The notes: a model not told the origin generated them from the letters alone. DNA of 64,000 nt from Listeria immobilis (GCF_014322765.1 NZ_JAASTZ010000010.1:51522-115521); one strand, 5' to 3'; shown: positions 18,666 through 34,617, numbered from the stretch's first letter. Numbers and translations are program-made.

Positions 18666-19661
18666 TTAGAACCAACTACGCTTTTTAGCTGTAAGCGAAT
18701 CAAGCAGAACACCAGTACCAAGCGCTACAACATCTAACGGATTTTCTGTGATTAAAACTGGTACTTTCAATTGTTCCGTCATTAATTCATCTAACCCATG
18801 CAACAATGATCCACCACCAGTCATAATAATTCCTCGATCAATTATATCCGCAGAAAGTTCTGGTGGAGTTTGTTCAAGGACTTGTTTAGCAGCAAGCACC
18901 ATTAAATGCAATGAGTCATGAATAGCTGATTCTACTTCAGAGCTAGTGATTGTTATTGTTTTAGGCAAACCGCTCACTAAATCTCTACCGCGAATATCCA
19001 TAGTTTCTTCCTTAGATCCTGGACTCGCAGTACCAATTGTTATCTTGATATTTTCTGCAGTACGCTCACCAATTAATAAGTTATATTTGCGCTTTATGTA
19101 ATTTAGTATATCAGAATCCCATTTATTACCAGCAACTTTTACAGATTGACTTGTTACAATGTCCCCCATAGACAACACTGCTACATCTGCTGTCCCGCCA
19201 CCAATATCAATAATCATATTACCTGAAGGCTCAAAAATTTCCATTCCTGCACCAATAGCAGCAACTTTAGGCTCTTCTTCTAGGAATACTTGTTTACCAC
19301 CACTTTTTTCAGCAACCTCTCTAATTGCTTTTTGTTCGACAGAAGTGATATTCGTTGGACAACAAATTAAAATACGTGGTCGAGAAAAAAATGTTTTTAA
19401 ATTGAGTTTTTGTATAAAGAAACGTAGCATTTCTTGTACAATATCAAAATCAGCAATAACTCCATCTTTCATTGGTTTGATTGCTGTAATATCTCCTGGA
19501 GTTCTACCAACCATATCTCGAGCCTCTGCTCCAACAGCCAAAACTTCACCAGTTTTATTATTTATAGCGACGACAGCGGGTTCATTAACAACGATTCCTC
19601 TTCCTTTTACATGAATTAATACGTTCGCTGTACCTAAGTCGATACCAACATCCTTTGCCAT
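18666..19661 (-). CDS. mbl: MreB-like actin homologue Mbl
   Basis: 331 aa bacterial actin that directs lateral cell-wall synthesis. N-terminal phosphate loop IDLGTANVLIHVKGRGIVVNEPAVV, second phosphate site IDIGGGTADVAVLS and adenosine motif MTGGGSLLHGLDELM are all clear. The order murA-mbl-fabZ matches the Bacillus mbl neighbourhood rather than mreBCD, and no mreC or mreD follows, which favours Mbl over MreB. RBS AAAGGAG. Confidence 0.92.
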   Translation of the reverse strand: MAKDVGIDLGTANVLIHVKGRGIVVNEPAVVAINNKTGEVLAVGAEARDMVGRTPGDITAIKPMKDGVIADFDIVQEMLRFFIQKLNLKTFFSRPRILICCPTNITSVEQKAIREVAEKSGGKQVFLEEEPKVAAIGAGMEIFEPSGNMIIDIGGGTADVAVLSMGDIVTSQSVKVAGNKWDSDILNYIKRKYNLLIGERTAENIKITIGTASPGSKEETMDIRGRDLVSGLPKTITITSSEVESAIHDSLHLMVLAAKQVLEQTPPELSADIIDRGIIMTGGGSLLHGLDELMTEQLKVPVLITENPLDVVALGTGVLLDSLTAKKRSWF

Positions 19662-19774
19662 TAATAACTTAACTCCTTTCGTGGTGTATCCCTATTTTTA
19701 CATCTCATTCTGAATTATAGCATAATTTATGATATGTCGGAATGTATATTTTATGACATTGTGGTTTTTTTACG

Positions 19775-19805
19775 AAAAAAAAACCGCATCCAGAAGATAC
19801 GGTTT
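19775..19805 (-). terminator. Terminator after murA
   Basis: Ten-base-pair stem AAACCGTATC / GGATGCGGTTT with a short loop, then a run of eight or more T on the minus strand. It separates murA from mbl. Confidence 0.9.
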
Positions 19806-19819
19806 CCAAAATTCATTTA

Positions 19820-21112
19820 TTAAAATAAAGATGCTAAGTTTTTTGTATCAATTTTAGAATCATCTACACGTTCCACATCTGCACCAAGAGATTGCAGTTT
19901 ACCATGGAAATTATTGTAGCCTCTATCCAAATATTTTAATTCTGTAACTTGTGTATATCCTTCTGCCACAAGACCTGCAAGGATAAGCGCTGCTGCTGCT
20001 CGTAAATCTGTTGCTGCAACTTCTGCTCCTTGTAGTTTTGCTGGCCCGGAGATAATAACAGAATGTCCTTCAATTTTCATGTCAGCATTCATTCTACGCA
20101 TTTCTTCAACATGCATAAAACGATTTTCAAAAACAGTTTCGGTCATAATACTTGTGCCTTCACTTAGCATTTGAATAACCATCATTTGAGATTGCATATC
20201 AGTCGGGAAGCCTGGGTGTGGCATTGTTTTAACATCCACAGCTTTCAACTTATCTGGTCCGATAACACGAATACCATTATCTTCTTCAATAATTTGAACG
20301 CCCATTTCTTCTAATTTAGCAATCAACGAACTAATATGTTCAGGAACTGCATCTTCAATTAAAACATTTCCACCAGTAATCGCAGCAGCAATCATAAAAG
20401 TACCAGCTTCAATACGATCTGGAATAATAGAATGTTCTGTAGCTGTTAGTTCTTTCACGCCTTCAATTCTGATTACTTCTGTTCCTGCACCAATAACTCT
20501 TGCTCCCATTTGATTAAGGAAGTTTGCTAAGTCAACAATTTCTGGTTCACGAGCAACATTTTCAATCACTGTTGTACCTTCTGCTAAAGTAGCAGCCATC
20601 ATGATATTTTGTGTTGCACCTACACTTGGAAAATCTAAGTAAACCTTAGCACCAACTAATTTTTCAGCAGTTGCTTCAATATAACCATTTTCTATTTTAA
20701 CAATTGCTCCCATTGCTTCGAAGCCCTTTAAATGTAAGTCAACTGGTCTTGAACCAATAGCACATCCTCCAGGTAGAGCAACACGAGCTGAACCTGTACG
20801 AGCTAATAATGGTCCCATTACAACAATAGAAGCACGCATTTTACGCACATACTCAAAAGGTGCATCCGAAGTGATATCTCCAGTTGCATCTACAGTAACC
20901 TCATCATTTACAAAAGAAACATCCGCATTTAAGTATTTAAGAACCTCATTAATCGTGAAAACATCAGACAAATTTGGGACATTTTTTAATACGCTAGTAC
21001 CTTTACTCGCAAGTAATGTAGCAGCTATTACCGGTAAGACAGCATTTTTGGCACCTTCCATTTTTACAGAACCATTTAACTGTTTTCCACCGCGTACAAT
21101 AATTTTTTCCAA
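19820..21112 (-). CDS. murA: UDP-GlcNAc 1-carboxyvinyltransferase MurA
   Basis: 430 aa. First committed enzyme of peptidoglycan synthesis: it transfers enolpyruvate from PEP to UDP-GlcNAc and is the fosfomycin target. The catalytic Cys117 lies in [22 protein letters not shown], and the substrate motif [15 protein letters not shown] is at 21-35. The start seems to be TTG with GGAGGGG upstream. A second paralogue, murZ, is at 54.6-55.9 kb; low-GC Gram-positives usually carry both. Preceded by the DUF1146 gene. Confidence 0.95.
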   Translation of the reverse strand: MEKIIVRGGKQLNGSVKMEGAKNAVLPVIAATLLASKGTSVLKNVPNLSDVFTINEVLKYLNADVSFVNDEVTVDATGDITSDAPFEYVRKMRASIVVMGPLLARTGSARVALPGGCAIGSRPVDLHLKGFEAMGAIVKIENGYIEATAEKLVGAKVYLDFPSVGATQNIMMAATLAEGTTVIENVAREPEIVDLANFLNQMGARVIGAGTEVIRIEGVKELTATEHSIIPDRIEAGTFMIAAAITGGNVLIEDAVPEHISSLIAKLEEMGVQIIEEDNGIRVIGPDKLKAVDVKTMPHPGFPTDMQSQMMVIQMLSEGTSIMTETVFENRFMHVEEMRRMNADMKIEGHSVIISGPAKLQGAEVAATDLRAAAALILAGLVAEGYTQVTELKYLDRGYNNFHGKLQSLGADVERVDDSKIDTKNLASLF

Positions 21113-21290
21113 AAAGAACCCCTCCGCGTTACTAATAACTAAATCATTTATCGAATTTTATTAATAAAAATTTTAATTTAAACATATCTTAGTAATTCTA
21201 CCACTTATTACCCCAAAATATCAACTGATTTTAACCTAATATTAAAGTTGTTTTAAAGTTCTATTAATTTTTTGCTACTATATCCACTTT

Positions 21291-21527
21291 TTACCCAATA
21301 AAATTAAGCAATTGTTTAGAAGCTCCTAAATAATCTAAGAAGAAACTGCTCAATGTATAACCAAGTACTATCGAGATAATAACAAACAATAGTCTTGCTT
21401 GTGTTACATGGTTTTTCTTTATGAATTTTTCATAATTAATTGCTTGTAATGCCCAAAAAGTAATCACTATAAATAGTAAATGTGAGATGATAATGATATA
21501 CGGTGATTCCATAATAATATTATACAC
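21291..21527 (-). CDS. DUF1146 family small membrane protein
   Basis: 78 aa with two hydrophobic segments (about 9-30 and 47-70) and a short basic loop between (NYEKFIKKNHVTQAR). The YwzB/DUF1146 family lies beside atpC or murA in many Firmicutes, as here. Function unknown. The start is GTG with GAGGAG nine bases upstream, better placed than the ATG five codons later. Confidence 0.82.
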   Translation of the reverse strand: MYNIIMESPYIIIISHLLFIVITFWALQAINYEKFIKKNHVTQARLLFVIISIVLGYTLSSFFLDYLGASKQLLNFIG

Positions 21528-21610
21528 TTCTGTTCGCTCCTCATATTTTGCTATTACTCATTTTAACAAATGCTGGTTAGAAAAAACAGCTAATGCACTT
21601 ATAAGTTTAT

Positions 21611-21644
21611 AAAAAAACTCCCTGATATTAAATACCAGGAAGTA
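21611..21644 (-). terminator. Terminator of the atp operon
   Basis: Stem ACTTCCTG / CAGGGAGT with an 11-base loop and seven T on the minus strand, 10 bp after the atpC stop. Confidence 0.85.
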
Positions 21645-21653
21645 ACTTTATAT

Positions 21654-22076
<423 letters not shown>

Positions 22077-22079
22077 TTA

Positions 22080-23519
<1,440 letters not shown>

Positions 23520-23561
23520 TTACCTTCCCATCTATAGGGACGTATGAAGAAACGCCGACTT

Positions 23562-24440
<879 letters not shown>

Positions 24441-24471
24441 TCACCACCTTTGAATTTATTCCGCATCTAAA

Positions 24472-26001
<1,530 letters not shown>

Positions 26002-26012
26002 TTAAACGGGAA

Positions 26013-27061
<1,049 letters not shown>

Positions 27062-27145
27062 GCCAGTTTCACTCCTTTCTATCCATTCGCTTAAATTATT
27101 CGTTCAACAGAAAGAAATGGGGTAATACTTCCCCAACTTCTCTAA

Positions 27146-27376
<231 letters not shown>

Positions 27377-27436
27377 CTAATTTTTCCCAAATTATTTTTT
27401 TAATACTTTTTATAAATGACTTAATTGAAAGTTAGT

Positions 27437-28153
<717 letters not shown>

Positions 28154-28159
28154 TTAGGT

Positions 28160-28558
28160 TCACCCCTCTCTTTGTAAAAACTTTTTTCTGCGGTACATGG
28201 AATACACAAAAAAATCTAGAAAAATAATGGCATATGCAAGCCCGAGTCCGATTACCATGCTATAAACATGAAAATATTCCGGTAGTTGCGTCGCTATAAT
28301 TGTAGCAAATAGCACACTTCCCATTCTGACAGTCATTCCCATACCATAAAATGAACGGTTTTCAGCCAAAGCTCTAGTCATTGATTGTGTTCTTCGCATT
28401 AATAGCCAGTAATTAAACCAGCCGACGATTAATCCCAGCTTAAGTCCAAGAAAAATATGTATATAAGGGGTTAAAAACCATCCGCAAAGACAAACTCCAA
28501 TAAAAAGAACCATATACTTTTGATGACGATGATACATGCCAATTAGCGATTCCAACAT
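28160..28558 (-). CDS. atpI: ATP synthase protein I
   Basis: Small membrane protein with four hydrophobic segments that helps c-ring assembly or Mg2+ uptake in other bacteria. I prefer the ATG giving MLESLIGMYHRHQKYMVLF (132 aa), because Bacillus AtpI is 127 aa and GAAAGGA lies 11 bases upstream. The frame is open to a GTG at 28651, which would add 31 residues; its GGGGG Shine-Dalgarno is only about 3 bases away. First gene of the atp operon. Confidence 0.8.
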   Translation of the reverse strand: MLESLIGMYHRHQKYMVLFIGVCLCGWFLTPYIHIFLGLKLGLIVGWFNYWLLMRRTQSMTRALAENRSFYGMGMTVRMGSVLFATIIATQLPEYFHVYSMVIGLGLAYAIIFLDFFVYSMYRRKKFLQREG

Positions 28559-28713
28559 TCGGGGCGCAATCCTTTCTTTTAAAAAGATTTTTAATCCAAG
28601 TAACCAATCTGAAATCTCAAAGGAGTAAGTTCGGTTTGTGAAAATAGACACATTCCCCCTAATCTACTCCAATCCCAAACACACATGAAAGCCTTATCAG
28701 CGTGTCAGTTCTT

Positions 28714-28743
28714 AGCATACAACAGCCAAAAGAGAAAAGTCAA
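28714..28743 (-). promoter_or_regulatory. Sigma-A promoter candidate of the atp operon
   Basis: On the minus strand TTGACT (28743-28738), 18-bp spacer, TATGCT (28719-28714). It would give a leader of about 145 nt to the preferred atpI start. Hexamers match five and four of six consensus bases. Confidence 0.5.
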
Positions 28744-28989
28744 TACACTTTCACAAATAGTGCGTATATCTAATACTAATAGTACCACAACACGGCTAAT
28801 TCATAAAAGAATAGCACCCTTTTTCTACGTTTTTTTAATTTCAGATTTTATTCGTTTCTTAGATTGCTCCACCAGAAATTTTTTTGTCCATTTAACAGCA
28901 ATCAACACCTCCGTAATCATTGAGAAAATGAACGGATTGTTCGTGTGATAATTCACAAAAACAACCAAGCCTTTCTTTCTCGCACAAAT

Positions 28990-29018
28990 AAAAAAACTTC
29001 TACCATTATTGGTAAAAG
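28990..29018 (-). terminator. Isolated terminator-like hairpin, no gene attached
   Basis: Stem CTTTTACCA / TGGTAGAAG (one mismatch) with a 4-base loop and seven T on the minus strand. No coding region ends here: the nearest upstream minus-strand gene (mnaA) has its own hairpin at 29348-29377. It may end a small RNA or attenuate readthrough into atp. Confidence 0.6.
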
Positions 29019-29347
29019 AATTCGATACGATTATTCGCAAATTTCGCGACCGAAAGTTCTTTTCCCAAGAAAAAGAACGAAAAAAACAGCTGAATCTCAC
29101 AATAAGCGAGATGCACTTTGATATCTACCGCCCGTATAGATTCCAATTCAGTCAGCGTAAACCTCGCGCCGGCGGGATTGTAATGAATACTGAGAGCAGT
29201 TTTCTATCCCTATGCTTCCAAAAAGCTATTTTTTGGGCTCTTATATTAATAACATTGTCCATCTTATCACATGTAATATAAAAGAACTAGCGAAAATCGA
29301 GCGTGTAACATATCTGTAACAATAAGGCGCTTTCATTCTAGTGAAAG

Positions 29348-29377
29348 GAAAAACTAGACTTTTTAAGCCTAGTTTTC
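29348..29377 (-). terminator. Hairpin after mnaA
   Basis: Stem GAAAACTAG / CTAGTTTTTC with a loop of about 11 bases, followed on the minus strand by TTTTTCCTTT. It begins 6 bp after the mnaA stop. Confidence 0.7.
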
Positions 29378-29382
29378 TTTGA

Positions 29383-30525
29383 CTATTTTCTAATAAAATC
29401 GGCAGGTCTTTCTGTTTCGTTAAATTGACTTTTGATAGCTTCAAGAATCCGCTTAGCTGCATTTCCATCGCCATATGGATTGGCTGCTTTTGCCATTTCG
29501 TCATGATGTTCCTTATTATCAAGTAAGTCTAATGCTTCTTTTATTAATGTCTCTTTTTGTGTCCCAACTAGTTTAAGCGTTCCAGCTTCAATTCCTTCTG
29601 GCCGCTCAGTCGTATCACGTAACACTAATACTGGCACGCCCATCCCTGGAGCCTCTTCCTGCACCCCACCTGAATCAGTAAATACAAGATAAGCCTTCCG
29701 TAAGAAATTATGAAAATCAATCGCATCTAACGGCTCAATTAAATGTATCCGCTCATGACCGCCTAGAATTTTGATTGCTTTCTCTCGCACTGCTGGGTTT
29801 AAATGCATTGGGTAGACAAGCTCTACATCTTCACGGCCCTCTACAATCTCTCGCACTGCTTCAAACATCCCTTGCATTGGTTCGCCAAGATTTTCCCTGC
29901 GATGGGCAGTCATTAGAATTAAACGATTAGTTCTTAACTTTTCTAAAATTGGATGGTGATAATCTTTTTGGACTGTTGTTTTTAGCGCATCAATCGCTGT
30001 ATTTCCAGTGACAAAAATATTATCTGCATTTTTCCCTTCTGCTATCAAATTTTCTTTCGCCTGAATTGTCGGGGAAAAATGTAAATCCGCCAGAACTCCT
30101 GTTAGCTCTCGATTCATCTCTTCTGGAAATGGCGAATATTTATTCCATGTTCTAAGTCCTGCCTCCACATGTCCCAGTGTTTTCTGTTGATAAAATGCAG
30201 CAAGACCCGCAGCAAAACTAGTGGTTGTATCACCATGAACTAAAACGATATCCGGGTTTTCAGCAATAATGACTTCATTAATTCCATTCATTACACGGGA
30301 AGTAATTTCTGCAAGTGTCTGGCCTTTTTTCATAATGTCTAAATCAATATCCGGTGTTATTTGGAAAATTTTAAGCACTTGGTCTAACATTTCTCGATGC
30401 TGCGCTGTAATGACTACTGTAGATTCAAATGTTTCTGGCTCTTTTTCTAATGCTAAAACAAGCGGCGCCATCTTAATTGCTTCAGGTCTTGTTCCAAAAA
30501 TACTCATCACTTTAATCTTAGCCAA
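29383..30525 (-). CDS. mnaA: UDP-N-acetylglucosamine 2-epimerase
   Basis: 380 aa WecB/MnaA enzyme that converts UDP-GlcNAc to UDP-ManNAc, the donor used by TagA for the teichoic acid linkage unit. Motifs: MSIFGTRPEAIKMAPLV, VHGDTTTSFAAGLAAFY, HVEAGLRT, TAHRRENLGEPM and DSGGVQEEAPGMGVPVLVLRDTTERPE. Start is TTG directly after GAGGAGG; the nearby ATG opens a frame that stops at once. It lies between upp and the atp operon. Confidence 0.93.
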   Translation of the reverse strand: MAKIKVMSIFGTRPEAIKMAPLVLALEKEPETFESTVVITAQHREMLDQVLKIFQITPDIDLDIMKKGQTLAEITSRVMNGINEVIIAENPDIVLVHGDTTTSFAAGLAAFYQQKTLGHVEAGLRTWNKYSPFPEEMNRELTGVLADLHFSPTIQAKENLIAEGKNADNIFVTGNTAIDALKTTVQKDYHHPILEKLRTNRLILMTAHRRENLGEPMQGMFEAVREIVEGREDVELVYPMHLNPAVREKAIKILGGHERIHLIEPLDAIDFHNFLRKAYLVFTDSGGVQEEAPGMGVPVLVLRDTTERPEGIEAGTLKLVGTQKETLIKEALDLLDNKEHHDEMAKAANPYGDGNAAKRILEAIKSQFNETERPADFIRK

Positions 30526-30647
30526 ACGTCATCCTCCTCATAAAAAAACTCCTCTGAAATAGCATGACAAAAAATTTTTCAGCCTACTTATTTAAAAGTA
30601 ATACTGTTCGTAAATTCCTTATCTCGCTAAATCGAGGAGATTGTTAA

Positions 30648-31277
30648 TTATTTAGTTCCAAATAATCTATCGCCAGCATCTCCTAAGCCTGGACGGATAT
30701 AACCATTCTCGTCTAGCTTCTCATCTAAGCCAGCTACATAAATTTCTACGTCTGGGTGTGCTTCTTGAAGAGCTTTAACACCTTCAGGAGCAGCTACTAG
30801 ACACATAAATTTCATATTGCGAGCACCACGTTTTTTCAAGCAGTCAATTGCCATGATTGCAGATCCGCCTGTTGCAAGCATTGGGTCAACTACGATGAAA
30901 AGGCGTTCTTCTACGTCAGAAGGTAATTTCACAAAATATTCTACTGGTTCAAGTGTATCATGATCACGATAAAGACCAACATGCCCTACTTTTGCAGCTG
31001 GGATTAGTTTTAAAATACCATCTTGCATTCCAAGTCCCGCTCTAAGAATTGGCACAACACCAAGTTTTTTACCCGTAAGTGTTTTTGCTGTTGTTGTTTG
31101 TAGTGGTGTTTCTACTTGAGTATCTTCTAATTCCATATCACGTGTGATTTCATAAGCCATCAGTGTTGCGACTTCATCTACAAGTTCGCGGAATGCTTTT
31201 GTTCCAGTATTTTTATCTCGAATAATTGTTAGTTTGTGCTGTACTAACGGATGATTTATAACATGTACATTTGCCAT
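30648..31277 (-). CDS. upp: Uracil phosphoribosyltransferase
   Basis: 209 aa. Salvages uracil to UMP with PRPP. Motifs: N-terminal [14 protein letters not shown], the uracil-site RAGLGM, PRPP loop [12 protein letters not shown] (about 130-141) and C-terminal [28 protein letters not shown]. It follows glyA, as in Bacillus. Confidence 0.97.
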   Translation of the reverse strand: MANVHVINHPLVQHKLTIIRDKNTGTKAFRELVDEVATLMAYEITRDMELEDTQVETPLQTTTAKTLTGKKLGVVPILRAGLGMQDGILKLIPAAKVGHVGLYRDHDTLEPVEYFVKLPSDVEERLFIVVDPMLATGGSAIMAIDCLKKRGARNMKFMCLVAAPEGVKALQEAHPDVEIYVAGLDEKLDENGYIRPGLGDAGDRLFGTK

Positions 31278-31366
31278 CGATTCGTTCGCTCCTTTGATAT
31301 TGAAAATTTCCTTCTCTTATTGTATCAGAACAGGACACAAGTGCAAGGATTAATTTGTCCCACACG

Positions 31367-31406
31367 AAAAAAACCGGTTTTCTCTAGTATTTATAGAAAA
31401 AACCGG
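31367..31406 (-). terminator. Terminator after glyA
   Basis: Stem CCGGTTTTTTC / GAAAACCGG with a loop of about 13 bases and seven T on the minus strand, 11 bp after the glyA stop. Confidence 0.88.
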
Positions 31407-31416
31407 ATTACTTATT

Positions 31417-32658
31417 TTATAAACTTGGATAAAGCGGATATTCATTTGTTAAAGTGATTACACGTGCTTTTACGCTAGCTAAAACTTCTTCGTCTTCTAA
31501 ATTATGAAGTACTTCTGAAATCAACACGCCAACTTTTTCAATAGCAACTTCATCAAAGCCTCGCGTAGTGACAGCGGCAACACCTACACGAATACCACTA
31601 GTCACAAATGGACTTTCTGTTTCAAATGGAATTGTATTTTTATTAACAGTAATACCAACTTCATCTAGCACTTTTTCAGCTGCTTTTCCTGTTATACCAA
31701 GTGGTTTTAAATCAATTAGTAATAAATGATTGTCCGATCCACCAGTTAAAACAGGAACATTGTTCGCTTCTAAAGTTTCAGCTAATTTTTTCGAGTTGCG
31801 AATAATTTGTTCACAATAAGTCGTAAATTCAGGTTGTAGCGCTTCGCCAAATGCAACTGCTTTTGCTGCAATAACGTGCATTAGCGGGCCACCTTGAATT
31901 CCCGGGAAAATAGATTTATTTAATTTTGTTTCCCATTCTGCTTTGGCTAAAATCATTCCGCCACGAGGTCCACGAAGCGTTTTATGTGTGGTGGTCGTTG
32001 TAAAGTCTGCATAAGGAACTGGATTTTGATGTAGGCCTGCTGCAACAAGACCAGCAATATGTGCCATATCAACCATTAAATACGCGCCTACTTCATCAGC
32101 AATTTCACGGAATTTCGCAAAATCAATGCTACGCGGATATGCACTTGCCCCAGCAACAATCATTTTCGGTTGATGTTTTAGAGCTGCTTCACGAACAATG
32201 TCATAATCAATTTGTTTCGTATCTTCACGAACGCCATATTCAACAAAATTGTATAAAACACCACTAAAATTCACAGGGCTACCATGAGTTAAATGACCAC
32301 CATGTGAAAGGTTCATACCAAGAACCGTATCGCCTGGTTCGAGAACAGCATGGTAAACTGCCATATTTGCTTGAGCACCTGAGTGAGGTTGAACATTAGC
32401 GTATTCAGCACCAAATATTTTTTTCGCCCGGTCTCGTGCTAGATCCTCCACAATATCAACAAATTCACATCCGCCGTAATAACGTTTTCCTGGATAGCCT
32501 TCTGCATATTTATTCGTTAATACAGAACCCATTGCTTCCATTACTTGCTCACTAACAAAATTCTCAGATGCGATTAATTCGATATTTTCACGTTGTCTAC
32601 CAAGTTCTAACTTAATTGCATCAAAAACTTCCTTATCTTGCCTTTGTAAATAGACCAT
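31417..32658 (-). CDS. glyA: Serine hydroxymethyltransferase
   Basis: 413 aa PLP enzyme that converts serine and tetrahydrofolate to glycine and methylene-THF. The PLP lysine lies in [16 protein letters not shown]; also [29 protein letters not shown] and [27 protein letters not shown]. No glycine riboswitch was seen upstream. Confidence 0.97.
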   Translation of the reverse strand: MVYLQRQDKEVFDAIKLELGRQRENIELIASENFVSEQVMEAMGSVLTNKYAEGYPGKRYYGGCEFVDIVEDLARDRAKKIFGAEYANVQPHSGAQANMAVYHAVLEPGDTVLGMNLSHGGHLTHGSPVNFSGVLYNFVEYGVREDTKQIDYDIVREAALKHQPKMIVAGASAYPRSIDFAKFREIADEVGAYLMVDMAHIAGLVAAGLHQNPVPYADFTTTTTHKTLRGPRGGMILAKAEWETKLNKSIFPGIQGGPLMHVIAAKAVAFGEALQPEFTTYCEQIIRNSKKLAETLEANNVPVLTGGSDNHLLLIDLKPLGITGKAAEKVLDEVGITVNKNTIPFETESPFVTSGIRVGVAAVTTRGFDEVAIEKVGVLISEVLHNLEDEEVLASVKARVITLTNEYPLYPSL

Positions 32659-32778
32659 CTATGGACCCCATCCTTTTCTGATAAATTTTTTAAGTGAACT
32701 GTTATGTATTAACTCTAATAATTACTTAAAACCCCTAGAAAAGCAAGCATTTTGGAATAAAAAAACGCAAAATCCGAT

Positions 32779-32794
32779 AGTGAAGCGCTTCACT
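32779..32794. repeat. Perfect 16-bp palindrome at the 3' end of the ywlE-like gene
   Basis: AGTGAAGCGCTTCACT overlaps the last base of the stop codon. On the minus strand a T-run follows only after about 12 further bases, so it is an imperfect terminator; it could instead be a protein site upstream of glyA. Confidence 0.6.
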
Positions 32795-33201
32795 TATAAA
32801 AAACGTTCGGAAATTGCACTTTTTAGCTCATAATAGGTTATTTCATACTGCTCGATAGATCCGCCACATGGATCAGGAATGTCTGTTTCATCCAGTGAGA
32901 TAAGTTTGATTTTATCTTTTGCTTTTGGAAAGCGATTTTTTAGTTCTTGTAAATGAGTTGTTGTCATAACATAAATTTCGTTCGCCCAGTTAATATCTGT
33001 TTGATCAATATTTTCAGCTTGGTGGCTTGTATCTAAACTCATTTGTTCAAGAATTTCTCGTGAGTTTTCAGAAATCGCAGCTCCAGTTATTGCATGAGTT
33101 CCCGCTGAACGAACTTCTAAATCTGGTCTTATTTCCTTTAAAATTTTTTCAGCTAGAGGGCTTCTGCATGTGTTTCCGGTGCATACAAATAAAATATTCA
33201 T
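32794..33201 (-). CDS. ywlE: Low-molecular-weight phosphatase, probably protein-arginine phosphatase YwlE
   Basis: 135 aa. The P-loop FVCTGNTCRSP has catalytic Cys7 and Arg13, and the general acid Asp is in DETDIPDPCGG. Thr11 in the loop (CTGNT) is the residue that makes Bacillus YwlE select phospho-arginine; tyrosine phosphatases have Ile or Leu there. The partner would be the McsB arginine kinase of the Clp system, outside this window. It overlaps the upstream sua5 gene by 4 bp, as ywlE follows ywlC closely in Bacillus. Confidence 0.85.
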   Translation of the reverse strand: MNILFVCTGNTCRSPLAEKILKEIRPDLEVRSAGTHAITGAAISENSREILEQMSLDTSHQAENIDQTDINWANEIYVMTTTHLQELKNRFPKAKDKIKLISLDETDIPDPCGGSIEQYEITYYELKSAISERFL

Positions 33202-34235
33202 TCACTAATCCTCCGATTTCCAGCTGCTTTTTCTAAACGATTCATTACTGCAGCTCCTAATTCTGTTTCAGGATAAACTTCTGCAAAAATCATATCAACT
33301 TCCACGTGATCAAACGCTCGTAGTCCTTTGTAAAGTTGGTTAGCAATTTCTGCCATTGAACTAATACTTCCCGTTGATTGGATAATTGCATTTGTAGTTA
33401 ATCCTTCGATAAGTTCTTCGGTCGCTAATATTCCTATTTTTTTATGGGCAGCTTCTGCTTTATTTATTTCCTTTTGCCAAAATTCTTTTGAACCTTCAAT
33501 TAAATAAACTGGTGCTTTAGGGGCGTAATGTGTGTATTTCATGCCTGGTGCTTTTGGTTTTTCTGTTTCTTTTGTATCATTGGTCGCTAATTCGACTGGA
33601 CCAATAATTTGCTCAATTTGCTCTTTAGTAATACCGCCTGGTCGAAGTATTACAGGAATTTCTGCTGAACAATCAATTACAGTAGATTCTACACCTACTC
33701 CTGTTTCGCCCCCATCAATAATTCCGGCAATTTCTCCATCTAAATCTTCTATAACATGACTTGCAGTGGTTGGACTTGGTTTACCTGAACGATTAGCGCT
33801 TGGGGCAGCAACTGGGATACCAGCTTCTTTAATTAAAGCCAAACTTACAGGATGTTCAGGCATCCGCACTCCTACTGTGGATAAACCGGCCGAAACATTG
33901 CTCGCTAAGGTATCTTTTTTTAAAGGGAGAATAACTGTTAACGGGCCTGGCCAGAAATTTTCCATTAGTTGCATGGCTTTTTGTGGATAACTTGCTACAA
34001 AAATATCCATCTGCTCGCGACTAGCAATGTGGACAATAAGTGGGTTATCAGAAGGACGTCCCTTTGCCATATATATTTTTTTTATCGCTGCCTGATTCGT
34101 CGCATCTGCTCCTAAACCATATACCGTTTCAGTTGGAAAAGCTACACACTCGCCGTTTTGTAGCAGTTTAGCCGCTTTTTCATAAACTGGTTTATTTGAT
34201 TGTTGCTTGTTTATTTTCCAATGGATGGTTTGCAT
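33198..34235 (-). CDS. ywlC: Threonylcarbamoyl-AMP synthase (Sua5/YwlC)
   Basis: 345 aa. Makes threonylcarbamoyl-AMP from threonine, bicarbonate and ATP for the universal t6A37 modification of ANN-decoding tRNAs. The N-terminal YrdC domain (about 20-205) shows FPTETVYGLGADA, KIYMAKGRPSDNPLIVHI, PGPLTVIL and AAPSANRSGKPSPTTA. The long form adds a C-terminal Sua5 domain (about 230-345), which this protein has after the PGMKYTHYAPKAPV linker. Two perfect DnaA boxes fall inside the gene. Confidence 0.93.
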   Translation of the reverse strand: MQTIHWKINKQQSNKPVYEKAAKLLQNGECVAFPTETVYGLGADATNQAAIKKIYMAKGRPSDNPLIVHIASREQMDIFVASYPQKAMQLMENFWPGPLTVILPLKKDTLASNVSAGLSTVGVRMPEHPVSLALIKEAGIPVAAPSANRSGKPSPTTASHVIEDLDGEIAGIIDGGETGVGVESTVIDCSAEIPVILRPGGITKEQIEQIIGPVELATNDTKETEKPKAPGMKYTHYAPKAPVYLIEGSKEFWQKEINKAEAAHKKIGILATEELIEGLTTNAIIQSTGSISSMAEIANQLYKGLRAFDHVEVDMIFAEVYPETELGAAVMNRLEKAAGNRRISE

Positions 34236-34342
34236 TAAATTCCAGTCCCCTTTACATAACTTCTACTATATTTTAACGTTTTCTTGTTTATTTTTACAGC
34301 ATTGTTTTTTATTTTTTGTATTTTGTTGATTTTAAACAAGAG

Positions 34343-34617
34343 TTATCCCCAAACTGTGGATAATAACTTTGTCAATGGGGATAACTTATTGTGAATTGTG
34401 GATAATTCGTTCAGATAAGTAAAAAAGCCATTTTTTTTATTAAGATTTGATTAAAAAAATTTTTTGCACAACATTTTGTCCACAGTTTTGTGGATAACTT
34501 AAAATAAAAAAGACGCTCTATTTTTAGAAACGCCTTTATACCAGTATATTTGAGCAAGTTACATAACGATCTTTAGAATTAATATCTTTGTGGATAACAA
34601 CAGTGGATTGTGGATAA
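34343..34617. promoter_or_regulatory. DnaA-box cluster outside oriC
   Basis: Perfect TGTGGATAA boxes at 34355-34363, 34397-34405, 34489-34497, 34589-34597 and 34609-34617, all in one orientation. One-mismatch boxes lie at 34343-34351 (TTATCCCCA), 34376-34384 (TGGGGATAA), 34476-34484 (TTGTCCACA) and 34651-34659. Two more perfect boxes are inside ywlC (33876-33884, 33982-33990). The cluster fills the gap between prmC and ywlC and runs into the 3' end of prmC. No origin genes are near, so this is probably a DnaA-titrating or regulatory locus. Confidence 0.85.
34506..34534 (-). terminator. Terminator candidate after prmC
   Basis: Imperfect stem GGCGTTT / GAGCGTC (with G-U pairs) and a run of six T on the minus strand, 1 bp after the prmC stop and inside the DnaA-box cluster. 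Confidence 0.55.

Larger units (their letters stand above)
28652..29347. other. Long gene-free region upstream of the atp operon
   Basis: About 700 bp between the mnaA terminator and atpI. Apart from the atp promoter candidate and the terminator hairpin at 28990-29018, no gene is supported. The overlapping frames at 28825-29100 (minus) and 29009-29281 (plus) have no RBS at useful spacing and no recognisable sequence. The stretch 29019-29347 may encode a small minus-strand transcript ending at that hairpin. Confidence 0.4.

Noticed and set aside
28825..29100. 91-codon minus-strand frame before atpI, considered as AtpZ
   Set aside because: AtpZ has two membrane helices; this translation does not, its start lacks an RBS, and a terminator hairpin lies within it.
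29009..29281. 90-codon plus-strand frame in the same gap
   Set aside because: Overlaps the hairpin, no RBS and no family resemblance.
34236..34535. A replication origin at the DnaA-box cluster
   Set aside because: No dnaA, dnaN, rep gene or clear unwinding element is adjacent; gene order is ordinary chromosome, so a titration or regulatory locus is more likely.
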